Source: Mucilaginibacter robiniae (GTDB lineage: Bacteria; Bacteroidota; Bacteroidia; Sphingobacteriales; Sphingobacteriaceae). Taken from it: DNA of 64,000 nucleotides. Below are positions 8,809 to 16,775 of this stretch, in pieces (within the stretch, counting starts at the first letter, position 1; each line of letters opens with the position of its first letter). The stretch covers positions 1,798,001 through 1,862,000 of the forward strand of contig NZ_CP051682.1 of the NCBI RefSeq assembly GCF_012849215.1, written 5' to 3'. The translations under genes and the position numbers were made by a program. Below the pieces are notes generated by a model. It was not told the DNA's origin. It saw only the letters and a program-made list of their open reading frames with translations, and searched no databases.

Positions 8809-9810
8809 TCATTTACTACTTGAAGAAATCTTTTTAATTTCTCTTTTATTTAATACTTCAGGATCAATAATTGTTAATTCATCATTTTTCACGAACAGAG
8901 GCGATGTTGATCTATACGGGACCTTAGCCGATGGTACTACGGATTTTGCTGGTATTAAATGGGTATCTTGATCATCAAAAAAGATATGAGCTTTAAACGC
9001 TTTTAAAACTTTATCTTTTGAAAGCCCACCCAAAAAAAATGCTTCATCAACGTACACATCCCATTCTCGTAAGGTATTCAACACTCGCATATGAGAAGGG
9101 CTATTACGTGCTGTAACAATAGCAATCCTCAACGGAGAGAGTTCTACGCCTGTTTCCATTTTTCTTTGAATTTTAGATAAAGTCTTCAATAATTTAGCAT
9201 AAGGCCCTTCATTTAGTGGTACAATAGAATTAGTACTCTCATTTTCATGAAATGCTTCAATACCTTCTGCTTTATAAATTTGTTCTGAATCATCTGAAAA
9301 AACGACTGCATCTGCATCAAAAGCAATTCTAACTGTTGTTGTTTCAGGAATAAAGCCTTGCGGTGGCTCATAAATTAATGCTGCTGCAGCTATTCCTGAA
9401 TCAATAATTTTCTGCACATCTACTTCATCCTTAGATAAAAATAAATCTACATCAAAAGCCTCAATATAATCATATAATGATTCACCTCCAGTAAATGCAG
9501 ATCTGGTTATATCTAAACCATAATATTTTATTGAGTTCAGCACCCTGATCCCAGTTTCAGGACTATTACGTGACATAACAATAACTTCAACTAATCGAGT
9601 TCCTTGTGGAGCTAAAGAGTTTAGGTTTAATAAAGCATTAACTAAATAGAACCCTGTACCTTTTTCTAATATAATCCCTTCCCTATCTTTTTGATATTTC
9701 CTGTATTCCACTATACCCTGTTCTTGAAACAATTTATTCTCTGCTTCCAAATCAAACAGTGCACGAGTCGAAATACCAACGACTAAAGTATCTGCAAATG
9801 ACAATGGCAT
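8809..9810 (-). CDS. 5'-nucleotidase of the cytosolic cN-I (NT5C1) family
   Basis: 333 residues matching in architecture the PF06189-type 5'-nucleotidases: an early GISTRALFDLE segment, VIVMSRNSPETG and VTARNSPSHMRV (two SRNSP/ARNSP repeats), RIAFDADAVVFSDDSE with the Asp-rich catalytic region, and FFLGGLSKDKVL with HIFFDDQD near the C-terminus. Such enzymes dephosphorylate nucleoside monophosphates in the cytosol. Base composition is visibly more AT-rich than in the flanking genes, so acquisition by transfer is possible. It is separated from ffh by that gene's terminator and is therefore probably transcribed alone. Confidence 0.8.
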   Translation of the reverse strand: MPLSFADTLVVGISTRALFDLEAENKLFQEQGIVEYRKYQKDREGIILEKGTGFYLVNALLNLNSLAPQGTRLVEVIVMSRNSPETGIRVLNSIKYYGLDITRSAFTGGESLYDYIEAFDVDLFLSKDEVDVQKIIDSGIAAAALIYEPPQGFIPETTTVRIAFDADAVVFSDDSEQIYKAEGIEAFHENESTNSIVPLNEGPYAKLLKTLSKIQRKMETGVELSPLRIAIVTARNSPSHMRVLNTLREWDVYVDEAFFLGGLSKDKVLKAFKAHIFFDDQDTHLIPAKSVVPSAKVPYRSTSPLFVKNDELTIIDPEVLNKREIKKISSSSK

Positions 9811-9936
9811 ACTTGTATCCTCTTATGTTATAAGTAAATATACATTTTATTAAAAAACAACTAAAATGAATTTAAGTATTAACAGTGATTGTCGGAGTTC
9901 CCAGACTTCGCTACAAAACACAAGCTCTACAAACGC

Positions 9937-9972
9937 AAAAACCGCCATGCCAAAAATCAGCATAGCGGTTTT
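9937..9972 (-). terminator. Intrinsic terminator of ffh
   Basis: A 13-bp arm, AAAACCGCTATGC on the minus strand, pairs with GCATGGCGGTTTT (one G-U wobble) around a 9-base loop and runs into five T. It lies about 50 bases past the ffh stop, with the heptad repeat at 9986-10020 in between. Confidence 0.8.
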
Positions 9973-9985
9973 ATATTTTAGAAAG

Positions 9986-10020
9986 TCTTGATTCCTGACT
10001 CTATACTCTTGGCTCTAAAG
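9986..10020 (+). repeat. Heptanucleotide tandem repeat, copy 1
   Basis: Five consecutive 7-base units close to TCTTGRY (TCTTGAT, TCCTGAC, TCTATAC, TCTTGGC, TCTAAAG). The array ends one base before the ffh stop codon. Equivalent arrays are at 27869-27903, 32694-32728 and 47634-47661, all in the same orientation in this window. Confidence 0.75.
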
Positions 10021-10021
10021 C

Positions 10022-11350
10022 CTACATTTTAGGCATGCGGCGCATTAAGTTGGCCATAGCAGCAGGATTGCTTACCTGCTTCATCACTTTACGCATATCT
10101 TCAAACTGCTTAATCAGGCGGTTTACCTCTTCAAGTTTGGTACCTGAGCCTTGAGCAATACGGTTACGGCGACTTTGGTTGATGCTATCCGGGTTTGATT
10201 TTTCATAAGGCGTCATAGATTGGATAATGGCCTCAATGCCTTTAAAAGCATCATCGCCAATTTCTACATCTTTCATCATTTTACCTACGCCCGGTATCAT
10301 ACCCATCAGATCTTTCATGTTACCCATTTTCTTGATCTGCTGTATCTGGCTGTAAAAATCGTTAAAATCGAACTTGTTCTTGCGTATTTTCTTTTGCAGC
10401 TCTGCCGCTTCTTTCTCGTCGAACTGTTGCTGGGCACGTTCTACCAACGATACTACGTCACCCATACCCAAAATACGGGAAGCCATACGATCAGGGTGGA
10501 AAACATCCAGCGCTTCCATCTTTTCGCCCGTACCAATAAACTTAATTGGCTTGTTCACTACCGATTTAATCGACAGCGCCGCACCACCGCGGGTATCACC
10601 GTCCAGCTTGGTTAATACCGCACCGGTAAAGTCTAAACGCTCGTTGAACACCTTAGCCGTATTCACCGCATCCTGACCGGTCATGGCATCTACCACAAAC
10701 AAAATCTCGTGTGGATTTACGGCAGCTTTCACCTGCTCAATCTCGCGCATCATGGCTTCGTCAATAGCCAAACGACCGGCGGTATCAATAATGACCACGT
10801 TGTTGCCGTTTTGCTTAGCCTGCGCAATACCCTCGCGTGCAATAGCCACCGGATCTTTCGATTCCAGGTTAGCATACACCGGAATACCGATTTGCTCGCC
10901 CAATACCTGCAACTGGTTAATCGCCGCAGGGCGGTATATGTCATCAGCTACCAGTAAAGGTTTTTTGTTTTTCTGTGTTTTCAGGAAGTTAGCCAGCTTA
11001 CCACTGAAAGTGGTTTTACCCGCACCGTTCAAACCTGCAATCAAGATAACGGTTGGCGTAGCCGGAAAATTCAGTTCGCTAGTGCTGCCACCCATCAGGG
11101 CAGTCAGCTCATCATTCATAATTTTGGTGAGCAATTGCCCCGGCGAAATGGTGGTGAGTACATTTTCGCCCAATGCCTTTTGCTTAACCTCATCGGTGAA
11201 GCTTTTGGCGGTTTTATAGTTTACGTCGGCATCCAGTAAGGCTTTTCTAATTTCCTTCATGGTTTCGGCCACGTTAATTTCGGTAATGCTTCCTTGCCCC
11301 TTCAGTACTTTAAACGCCCTGTCGAGCTTGTCGGAAAGATTTTCAAACAT
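10022..11350 (-). CDS. ffh: Signal recognition particle protein Ffh (SRP54 GTPase)
   Basis: 442 residues, the normal size. The N domain (1-90) precedes the G domain with the P-loop GLNGAGKTT (106-114), IDTAGRLAI, and TKLDGDTRGGAAL for guanine specificity. The C-terminal M domain (from about 297) has the expected methionine-rich helices (MGNMKDLMGMIPG, MRRMPKM at the very end) and the SRP RNA-binding helix-turn-helix region with MTPYEKSNP and RRNRIAQGSG. It binds signal sequences and 4.5S RNA and docks with FtsY at the membrane. The gene appears to be monocistronic, with its own terminator. Confidence 0.97.
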   Translation of the reverse strand: MFENLSDKLDRAFKVLKGQGSITEINVAETMKEIRKALLDADVNYKTAKSFTDEVKQKALGENVLTTISPGQLLTKIMNDELTALMGGSTSELNFPATPTVILIAGLNGAGKTTFSGKLANFLKTQKNKKPLLVADDIYRPAAINQLQVLGEQIGIPVYANLESKDPVAIAREGIAQAKQNGNNVVIIDTAGRLAIDEAMMREIEQVKAAVNPHEILFVVDAMTGQDAVNTAKVFNERLDFTGAVLTKLDGDTRGGAALSIKSVVNKPIKFIGTGEKMEALDVFHPDRMASRILGMGDVVSLVERAQQQFDEKEAAELQKKIRKNKFDFNDFYSQIQQIKKMGNMKDLMGMIPGVGKMMKDVEIGDDAFKGIEAIIQSMTPYEKSNPDSINQSRRNRIAQGSGTKLEEVNRLIKQFEDMRKVMKQVSNPAAMANLMRRMPKM

Positions 11351-11562
11351 GTTGTTTTCTTCTGTTTTACTTTAAAACACCAAAGTTAAGAAATTGACAG
11401 ATAAGTTATTCAGGCTAAATTGAAAAGACCTTATTTCTTAGTTTATGCAATAAATTAGCAACCTGTATTTCTTGAGTTGTATTGAATTAGCAACCCACTT
11501 TCAATTTGAATTCAAAAACCTAACCCAACGGCAACTTACAGCAGATGAATGGCTGTCTTGTT

Positions 11563-12645
11563 TTACGGGAACTTGTACAATATACCAAAAGTCAGATTTT
11601 CTGTTCCTTGTATTTTATGTGAAGTATCATAATCATACAAGCCTGTGCCGGTAATAGAAACACTTACCCAACGGTTTACTTTGGCTGATAGGGTTGCATC
11701 CAAACGATGATCAATATATACTAGGCTACGTCCGTAAGGAATGAACAATGCATAACGGGTGTTTAGGTGCAGGTTGGTTGCAATGTCTTTATCATAAGTA
11801 GATACTACTTGGAAGGCAATCTCATTTTTGAAAGTACTATGTCGACGAATACCGTAGTAGGTAGTATCCTTAGGCAGAATCGTGGTATCTAAAACGAATG
11901 TTTGACGAGCAGTACCGGTACCAATACGTAAATCAAAAGCTTTGTTAGGCTTGTACTCAAAACCGACAGATTCGGTAATGTAACCAGGCGCCATAAAACG
12001 GGAAATAAGTATAGGAGGATCCGGATCATTATACTGGAAACCTTTATCAAACTGCGATTCAAAGTCTACAGAGGCAAAGAAATACCACTTTTTAGATAAT
12101 TGAGTAGCTATTTTGTTGTCCCAGAAAATACGGTCGTTAGTTTTGCGCGACATTTGGTCTTTGTTTTTCGACCGTCCGTATTGCAAAATCAGTTCAGAAG
12201 TATAATCCAGTGGAGACTTGTTGTATTCCAGTTTATAATCCAGGTTACCGTTCAGTGCAAAAGAGTTCACCCCACCCGCGCTCCAGTTGTTACTAAATTG
12301 CGATTGACTGAAATTTAACCCGAAGATTACATTTTTATGCCAGTAGCTCACCTTATAATCCAGCATGGTTACAGGTATTTGTTCAGGCCGTACCTGCACA
12401 GCCGGTAATAACCGGGGCAAAGCATTACGCCGTGGCTCAATACGATACTGATTAAGCAGGTTAGTATCTACTATAATGCTGGCCCGGCGAATGCTGTCAA
12501 GCTTCAAACTATCTTTTTGCAGGCTATCACGACTGAAGGCCAAGCGCCGCAAGCTATCACGGCGTAAACTATCAGTTTGTTGGGCCATCAGCACGGAAGA
12601 AGTTAGCAGTAGTATAAAAAATAATGCGAGGCCAGCTTTCAACAT
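11563..12645 (-). CDS. DUF3078 family outer-membrane-associated protein
   Basis: 360 residues from the ATG at 12645; the frame could be extended to a TTG at 12663, but the ATG gives a clean signal peptide (MLKAGLALFFILLLTSSVLM, AQQ). A Ser/Arg/Asp/Leu-rich repeat-like stretch follows (DSLRRDSLRR ... DSLQKDSLKLDSIRR). The rest (about 95-360) is a series of amphipathic beta-strands with alternating aromatic residues (YKVSYWHKNVIFGLNFSQS, WSAGGVNSFALNGNLDYKL, ending TFGILYKFP). This matches the Bacteroidota family DUF3078 and looks like a small beta-barrel ending in a terminal Phe-Pro. The role is unknown. Confidence 0.8.
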   Translation of the reverse strand: MLKAGLALFFILLLTSSVLMAQQTDSLRRDSLRRLAFSRDSLQKDSLKLDSIRRASIIVDTNLLNQYRIEPRRNALPRLLPAVQVRPEQIPVTMLDYKVSYWHKNVIFGLNFSQSQFSNNWSAGGVNSFALNGNLDYKLEYNKSPLDYTSELILQYGRSKNKDQMSRKTNDRIFWDNKIATQLSKKWYFFASVDFESQFDKGFQYNDPDPPILISRFMAPGYITESVGFEYKPNKAFDLRIGTGTARQTFVLDTTILPKDTTYYGIRRHSTFKNEIAFQVVSTYDKDIATNLHLNTRYALFIPYGRSLVYIDHRLDATLSAKVNRWVSVSITGTGLYDYDTSHKIQGTENLTFGILYKFP

Positions 12646-12751
12646 AGAAAACAAAAAAAGCAAAAAACACCTTGTTAAAAAAATTTATCTTTTAAAATAA
12701 ACGTAAAAGCATTTTTCACTTTTCAACCTGGTAGCACTTTAATGTACACCT

Positions 12752-13183
12752 TTACAATTTCTTTCCAATAATCTTTAAGGTTTGAGCATCTGGTTGGCCG
12801 CTAAAAAATTTACGCAGCAACTCTTTGAAAACCGAAGAGGCGTCTGGTAAAGCAGCAAATAAGGTTATGCACGATCTTAATTTTAAATCATCCGGGCTGC
12901 CGAGTATTTGATGCGCACTACTGCTAGGCAACTTCAGCAATTCTTCACAAATTTGAACCAGTCGGCTACCTAATACCGGGTTTTTATAATAAGCTTCTGC
13001 CTCATTAATGTCTTTTATACCATAATACCTGGAAGCTTCACTAAATCCTAAACCTTGAATTTGCGGAAATATATACCACATCCAATGGCTTCTTTTGTGG
13101 CCTTGTTTTACTTCTGCCAAGGCGGTATCGTAATCTGACTTTTGTGCGTCGATGAACCGTTGTAAACCATTTTGCTGAGCCAT
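12752..13183 (-). CDS. DUF1810 family protein
   Basis: 143 residues covering the whole DUF1810 domain: LQRFIDAQKSDYDTAL, the diagnostic GHKRSHWMWYIFPQIQGLG, SRYYGIKDINEAEAY, LGSPDDLKLRSCITLF and a C-terminal FFSGQPDAQTLKIIG. Members are cytosolic, short and widely spread in bacteria; no biochemical activity is established that I can rely on. It starts with ATG at 13183 and has no close operon partner, with gaps of about 100 bases on both sides. Confidence 0.9.
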   Translation of the reverse strand: MAQQNGLQRFIDAQKSDYDTALAEVKQGHKRSHWMWYIFPQIQGLGFSEASRYYGIKDINEAEAYYKNPVLGSRLVQICEELLKLPSSSAHQILGSPDDLKLRSCITLFAALPDASSVFKELLRKFFSGQPDAQTLKIIGKKL

Positions 13184-13282
13184 ATGCTTTATTGTTAATT
13201 AAATAATTTGTTTGTAAAAAGCCAAAATTTAAAAGTACCAGTACCGTGCCGTTAAACACTGCAACCTTAATGCTTGTCTTCT

Positions 13283-13792
13283 TTAATCTTTATCAATTTT
13301 ATCGTCAGATTTACGTTTGTTGGTTGCTTCCTTGATTTTCTCTTTCTTTTCCTGCAAATCTTCTGCGGCATCAATAGAGTGTGATCTATGAATATCACCA
13401 TCCTCTTCTGCCATATCCGATAGCTTGGCGTAAAACTTACGCAAATCATCCAACTCTCTTTCCGTTAAATCTTCAATATCTACCATCCGGTTACTGGTAA
13501 ACCTGTTGGCAGCAATTAGTTCATTCAATTTAAGTTGAATAGCTTTAGATTCTTTATTCTGGGCCTTCTGAATTAGGAATACCATCAGGAAAGTGATAAT
13601 TGTAGTACCTGTGTTTATTACCAACTGCCAGGTTTCAGAGTAATGAAATACTGGCCCTGTAGCTCCCCAAACAATAACCGCCAAACAAGCCAATATAAAT
13701 GCACTTGAACTACCAGTCCAAGCGGTTACCCGATTAGAAAATTGCTCAAAGAAACTATTTTGTGGTTTTTCATTAGATGGTGTAGTTGCCAT
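13283..13792 (-). CDS. Low-affinity iron permease family protein
   Basis: 169 residues. The N-terminal FFEQFSNRVTAWTGSS motif and two membrane segments (about 28-46 and 53-75), joined by WGATGPVFHYSETWQLVINT, are diagnostic for this family, named after fungal Fet4-related proteins. The C-terminal half is a highly charged cytoplasmic tail (LNELIAANRFTSNRMVDIEDL, split: LNELIAANR and MVDIEDLTERELDDL) ending in Lys/Glu-rich sequence. In bacteria iron transport by this short form is not proven, so the name reflects similarity only. Confidence 0.85.
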   Translation of the reverse strand: MATTPSNEKPQNSFFEQFSNRVTAWTGSSSAFILACLAVIVWGATGPVFHYSETWQLVINTGTTIITFLMVFLIQKAQNKESKAIQLKLNELIAANRFTSNRMVDIEDLTERELDDLRKFYAKLSDMAEEDGDIHRSHSIDAAEDLQEKKEKIKEATNKRKSDDKIDKD

Positions 13793-14084
13793 AGTATCAT
13801 GTTATTCTTATAAAGAGTAACACACTACAAGGCATTTTGTAGTTACACCTTTTGTAAAATCTCTATTCTAATCAATCATTGTATATGTAGGTTTCTTTAA
13901 AGATAAATAGCAGCTATAACAACATAGCTAAAATTCACTATACTATTTTACCAACTTTATCAAGCTATTGCAAATGGGTATCTTAATTTATTTACCCAAA
14001 AGAAGCTTACCTGTAAGCTGATAACAAAGTGAAAATATCAAGAATAGAATAATGGAGTTGTATTTAAGAAAAGTTTGATCTGAA

Positions 14085-14411
14085 CTATTTAAAATAGAAA
14101 CGCCAAGCCCACAAGCGACGGTGCTGTAAGTAAGTACTATCCCTTTCGCATCGGTATGCTTCTCTCTCGAAAACGATATTTAAATAAGCCTGATCGTGGT
14201 TACGATACTTATATAGATTGAAAAGGTAATTCAACAGGTAAAGCAGATAAAATGGGATAATGAACAACTCTTCAGCCTGCTTCATGTGGATGGTTTCATG
14301 CCGGATGATTACCGGATCATGTGCATCAGTCGGCTTTTGCACCAGAATGAAAGGGTACACCGCCATTCCGCTTACCTTAAGCCGCCGAACCACCATTACC
14401 GGATAAGGCAT
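14085..14411 (-). CDS. Small membrane protein with HExxH zinc-protease motif
   Basis: 108 residues. HETIH (38-42) is followed by a hydrophobic segment (about 50-66, FIIPFYLLYLLNYLFNL) and then by FEREAY (81-86), whose Glu could be the third zinc ligand as in gluzincin-type peptidases. The C-terminus is rich in Arg, Trp and Tyr. The motif context (H-E-T-I-H-M-K-Q-A) recalls the HEExHARQW of M56 proteases, yet the protein is far shorter. It starts only two bases after the stop of the 14414-15166 gene, so the two are translationally coupled. A minimal membrane metallopeptidase is my inference; no named family is recognised. Confidence 0.65.
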   Translation of the reverse strand: MPYPVMVVRRLKVSGMAVYPFILVQKPTDAHDPVIIRHETIHMKQAEELFIIPFYLLYLLNYLFNLYKYRNHDQAYLNIVFEREAYRCERDSTYLQHRRLWAWRFYFK

Positions 14412-14413
14412 AC

Positions 14414-15166
14414 TTATTTTTCTTCTGTTAATTTAAAGGGAACCAAAGCTGTGGTACGTGATGGGTATCGTAAAAACCGTTTCACGTTAGATTTAATGTA
14501 AGTTATAAAGTCATAATCGTTAGCCGTAGTAACCATGTAATAACTGGGCCGGTAACTCGTCATAAAGTTGGTAAGCTGCGGATCCTGCAAGCCGGTAATT
14601 TGCTGTACAAAAACTTTGTTAAACCGATAATCAATCACATTTTGACGATAATCACGATCAATCTCTTCCCGCAAACGGGCAGCATTACGACCACTTCGGC
14701 TCAACATATTCCAGATGGCATCAATACTGATACCGGCACCAAAGCCTGGCGATGTGCTGAGTATATCTCTATTGCTTAACACGCCGTAAGCTTTATTATA
14801 TTGCTGCTTAATTAAAGCCAGCCTTTGCTGCGGACTCATCAGTGTATCTCTGATGTTTACATCTTTTAGCATAATAGCCATAGGTTTAATGTAAACGGCT
14901 AAATCGGCTGTATTCTGTAACTTTAATGTATCGGCAAAGTAGCCCTGCTTGTTAAATACCAGCAAATCGCCAGCTCGAGCGTTGATTTTAAAATCGGCTT
15001 TTAGGGTATTGTACACTGTTTCGCCACTGCGCGTATTATGAATACTTACTTTGGCTATACGCTCTTGTGTGGTTTTGCTAAACACAATGCCCGACACGGG
15101 CTTTTCTTGCGAAAAACCTGCAATCGCCCATACAAGGCCCAGCAAAAACAACAACACAATCTTCAT
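14414..15166 (-). CDS. Secreted protein with carboxypeptidase-regulatory-like (CarbopepD) domain
   Basis: 250 residues. A signal peptide (MKIVLLFLLGLVWAIAGFS) precedes a 75-residue beta-sandwich domain of the carboxypeptidase D regulatory type (PVSGIVFSKTTQERIAKVSI, NTRSGETVYNTL, GDLLVFNKQGYFADTL). The remaining 150 residues are helical (SPQQRLALIKQQYNKAYGVL, FGAGISIDAIWNMLSRSGR, REEIDRDYRQNVIDYRFN) and contain no motif I know. Bacteroidota use such N-terminal domains in many periplasmic proteins. It is the first gene of a two-gene unit with the small HExxH protein two bases downstream. Confidence 0.75.
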   Translation of the reverse strand: MKIVLLFLLGLVWAIAGFSQEKPVSGIVFSKTTQERIAKVSIHNTRSGETVYNTLKADFKINARAGDLLVFNKQGYFADTLKLQNTADLAVYIKPMAIMLKDVNIRDTLMSPQQRLALIKQQYNKAYGVLSNRDILSTSPGFGAGISIDAIWNMLSRSGRNAARLREEIDRDYRQNVIDYRFNKVFVQQITGLQDPQLTNFMTSYRPSYYMVTTANDYDFITYIKSNVKRFLRYPSRTTALVPFKLTEEK

Positions 15167-15227
15167 TAATCCGCAAAGTTAGCCTAAAGCTTAAGGAGTT
15201 AACGCCATTTAACACAATTTAACCAAA

Positions 15228-16100
15228 CTAACGTGATACTACCAGCTTCTGCCCTATTTTAATATCATTATCGGCCATATTGTTTAGCGTTTTTAACTCC
15301 TCTATCGTCAATCCAAAACGTTTGGATATATTGTATAGTGTATCGCCGGTGCCTACCGTATATAATTTATTAGTAGGGGCATTAAGAATAAGGGAATCTT
15401 TTACGGCTTTACCGATATTTTGGTTGATTTGCGCCAGCACCCGGTCTTCGCGTTTAATTTTCTGTATTTCACCTTCAGGACGATCATACTGATCTAACTG
15501 ATACTTCTGGATAGCATTAATCAGCAACTGCGGATAATTAGGGTTAGTGGCATAACCTGCCTCTTTTAACCCGTAAGCCCAACTTTGATAATCGTTCTTA
15601 TCTAGTTCAAACAAATGGGCGTAGCGTTTACGCTTTAAAAACTCCGAATGGTCGCGGTAAGAATCTTCTGGGTTATTATATACCCGAAAGGCATCATTAG
15701 GCCGGTCATCATCTTTGTAATAAACACGCCCTTTCCAATCGCTGGTGTTTTTAATACCGAAATGATTGTTAGCTACTCTAGCCAGTTCGCCATTGCCAAA
15801 ACCAGATTCAAAAAGGCCTTGTGCCAGGGTGATACTGGCGGGTATGCCATACAGGTTCATTTCCTGTATAGCTATTTTTTTAAAATGTTCAATGTATTGG
15901 GTAACGGTGTATGAGCTATAAGCCGTAATAGCCTGCTGGTTTTCATTCCGGATGAGCTCATTATTGCGGCGGGCTTCTTCTTTCGAGATACCACTATAAG
16001 CTGTAGCAGTAGTTGCGGAGCTGGATTTCACCAGATTTTTACGAGAAGAACAAGCCGATAACAAGGCAGCAGCCATCAGCAGTACTACTATTTTTTTCAT
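15228..16100 (-). CDS. Glucosaminidase-domain lipoprotein with C-terminal LysM
   Basis: 290 residues from the ATG at 16100 (a GTG three bases upstream is in frame but gives no benefit). The lipoprotein signal ends in LLSAC, Cys17 from this start. The N-acetylglucosaminidase domain (about 60-200) contains ITLAQGLFESGFGNGELA with the catalytic-type Glu and NNHFGIK. A LysM peptidoglycan-binding domain forms the C-terminus (about 243-288: LYTVGTGDTLYNISKRFG, LNNMADNDIKIGQKL). It should cleave or remodel peptidoglycan from a membrane anchor. The paralogue at 16248-16772 lies directly upstream, but a strong hairpin terminator separates the two. Confidence 0.9.
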   Translation of the reverse strand: MKKIVVLLMAAALLSACSSRKNLVKSSSATTATAYSGISKEEARRNNELIRNENQQAITAYSSYTVTQYIEHFKKIAIQEMNLYGIPASITLAQGLFESGFGNGELARVANNHFGIKNTSDWKGRVYYKDDDRPNDAFRVYNNPEDSYRDHSEFLKRKRYAHLFELDKNDYQSWAYGLKEAGYATNPNYPQLLINAIQKYQLDQYDRPEGEIQKIKREDRVLAQINQNIGKAVKDSLILNAPTNKLYTVGTGDTLYNISKRFGLTIEELKTLNNMADNDIKIGQKLVVSR

Positions 16101-16130
16101 CACAGTTAAATTTCAGGGGAGCTATTATGA

Positions 16131-16223
16131 ATAAAAACGTCGTTACAAAGTACTTGTACTACCTTTGCCAATTGCATAAACGCTATGCCTGTGCAAAGAT
16201 TGCTTTGTACCTTATAACGACGT
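16131..16223 (-). terminator. Long nested hairpin with T tract between two glucosaminidase genes
   Basis: The outer arms 16137-16153 and 16207-16223 pair over 17 positions with two mismatches (ACGTCGTTA / TAACGACGT perfect at the base, GTAC / GTAC at the inner end). Inside, CTTTGC (16163-16168) pairs with GCAAAG (16193-16198), and GCATA pairs with TATGC around the loop AACGC. Read on the minus strand the structure ends in ACGTTTTTATT, so it can terminate transcription from the 16248-16772 gene. At nearly 90 bases it is much larger than a normal terminator and may be a folded 3' RNA or a palindromic mobile repeat. Confidence 0.65.
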
Positions 16224-16247
16224 GGAAATTACTTTTGTTAGCTTTTC

Positions 16248-16772
16248 TTAGTGCTGTTTAGGCGCAGCCTGAGTAGAATCGGGTTCTTCATCAAAGGCGT
16301 GCAGTTCATATTTGTGGATAAGACCCAATACCTGCGAACCCCATTGATGGCTACTGGCATAGCCGCTGTGCTGAATACCTTTTACCCAACCTTTATAATC
16401 ATAATGAGATAGCTGATCAGCCAAGCGGCTAAACTGTTTACGTTCAGTCATTACCCGGGCAAAATCCTGAAAAGAATCGAATGCAGAATCGTACTGTTTA
16501 TAGGATGAGTGTACATGCTTGCGTCCGGTATATGATACAGGGCTGGTACCTTTCATACCAAAGTGATTGTTCTGTGTACGAGCCAGTTTGCTGTTTCCGC
16601 TAGCTGATTCGTGCATAGCAATAGCTAAAATGATACTGGCAGGTACACCGCTCTCGTGCATAATGCGAATGGCATTATCTTTGAACTTATCAATATAGGA
16701 TTTGGAAGTGGTCTGTGCTGAAGCAGCAAATGTTGAGATTAGTAAACAGGTAATCAGTAGGATTTTCTTCAT
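16248..16772 (-). CDS. Secreted glucosaminidase-domain protein
   Basis: 174 residues. A signal peptide with an AQ cleavage site (MKKILLITCLLISTFAASAQ) is followed by a glucosaminidase domain covering nearly all of the mature protein: IRIMHESGVPASIILAIAMH, ESASGNSKLARTQNNHFGMK, HSSYKQYDSAFDSFQDFARV and GWVKGIQHSGYASSHQWG. It lacks LysM. It shares the NNHFG(I/M)K and E-SG-GN-LA patterns with the LysM protein downstream, so the two are paralogues. The product is likely a periplasmic peptidoglycan hydrolase. It starts three bases after the stop of the O-methyltransferase gene, giving a tight two-gene operon. Confidence 0.88.
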   Translation of the reverse strand: MKKILLITCLLISTFAASAQTTSKSYIDKFKDNAIRIMHESGVPASIILAIAMHESASGNSKLARTQNNHFGMKGTSPVSYTGRKHVHSSYKQYDSAFDSFQDFARVMTERKQFSRLADQLSHYDYKGWVKGIQHSGYASSHQWGSQVLGLIHKYELHAFDEEPDSTQAAPKQH

Positions 16773-16775
16773 AAT

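Noticed and set aside
10220..11219. Several plus-strand frames opposite ffh
   Set aside because: Shadows of the Ffh coding frame; no start context, no family similarity.
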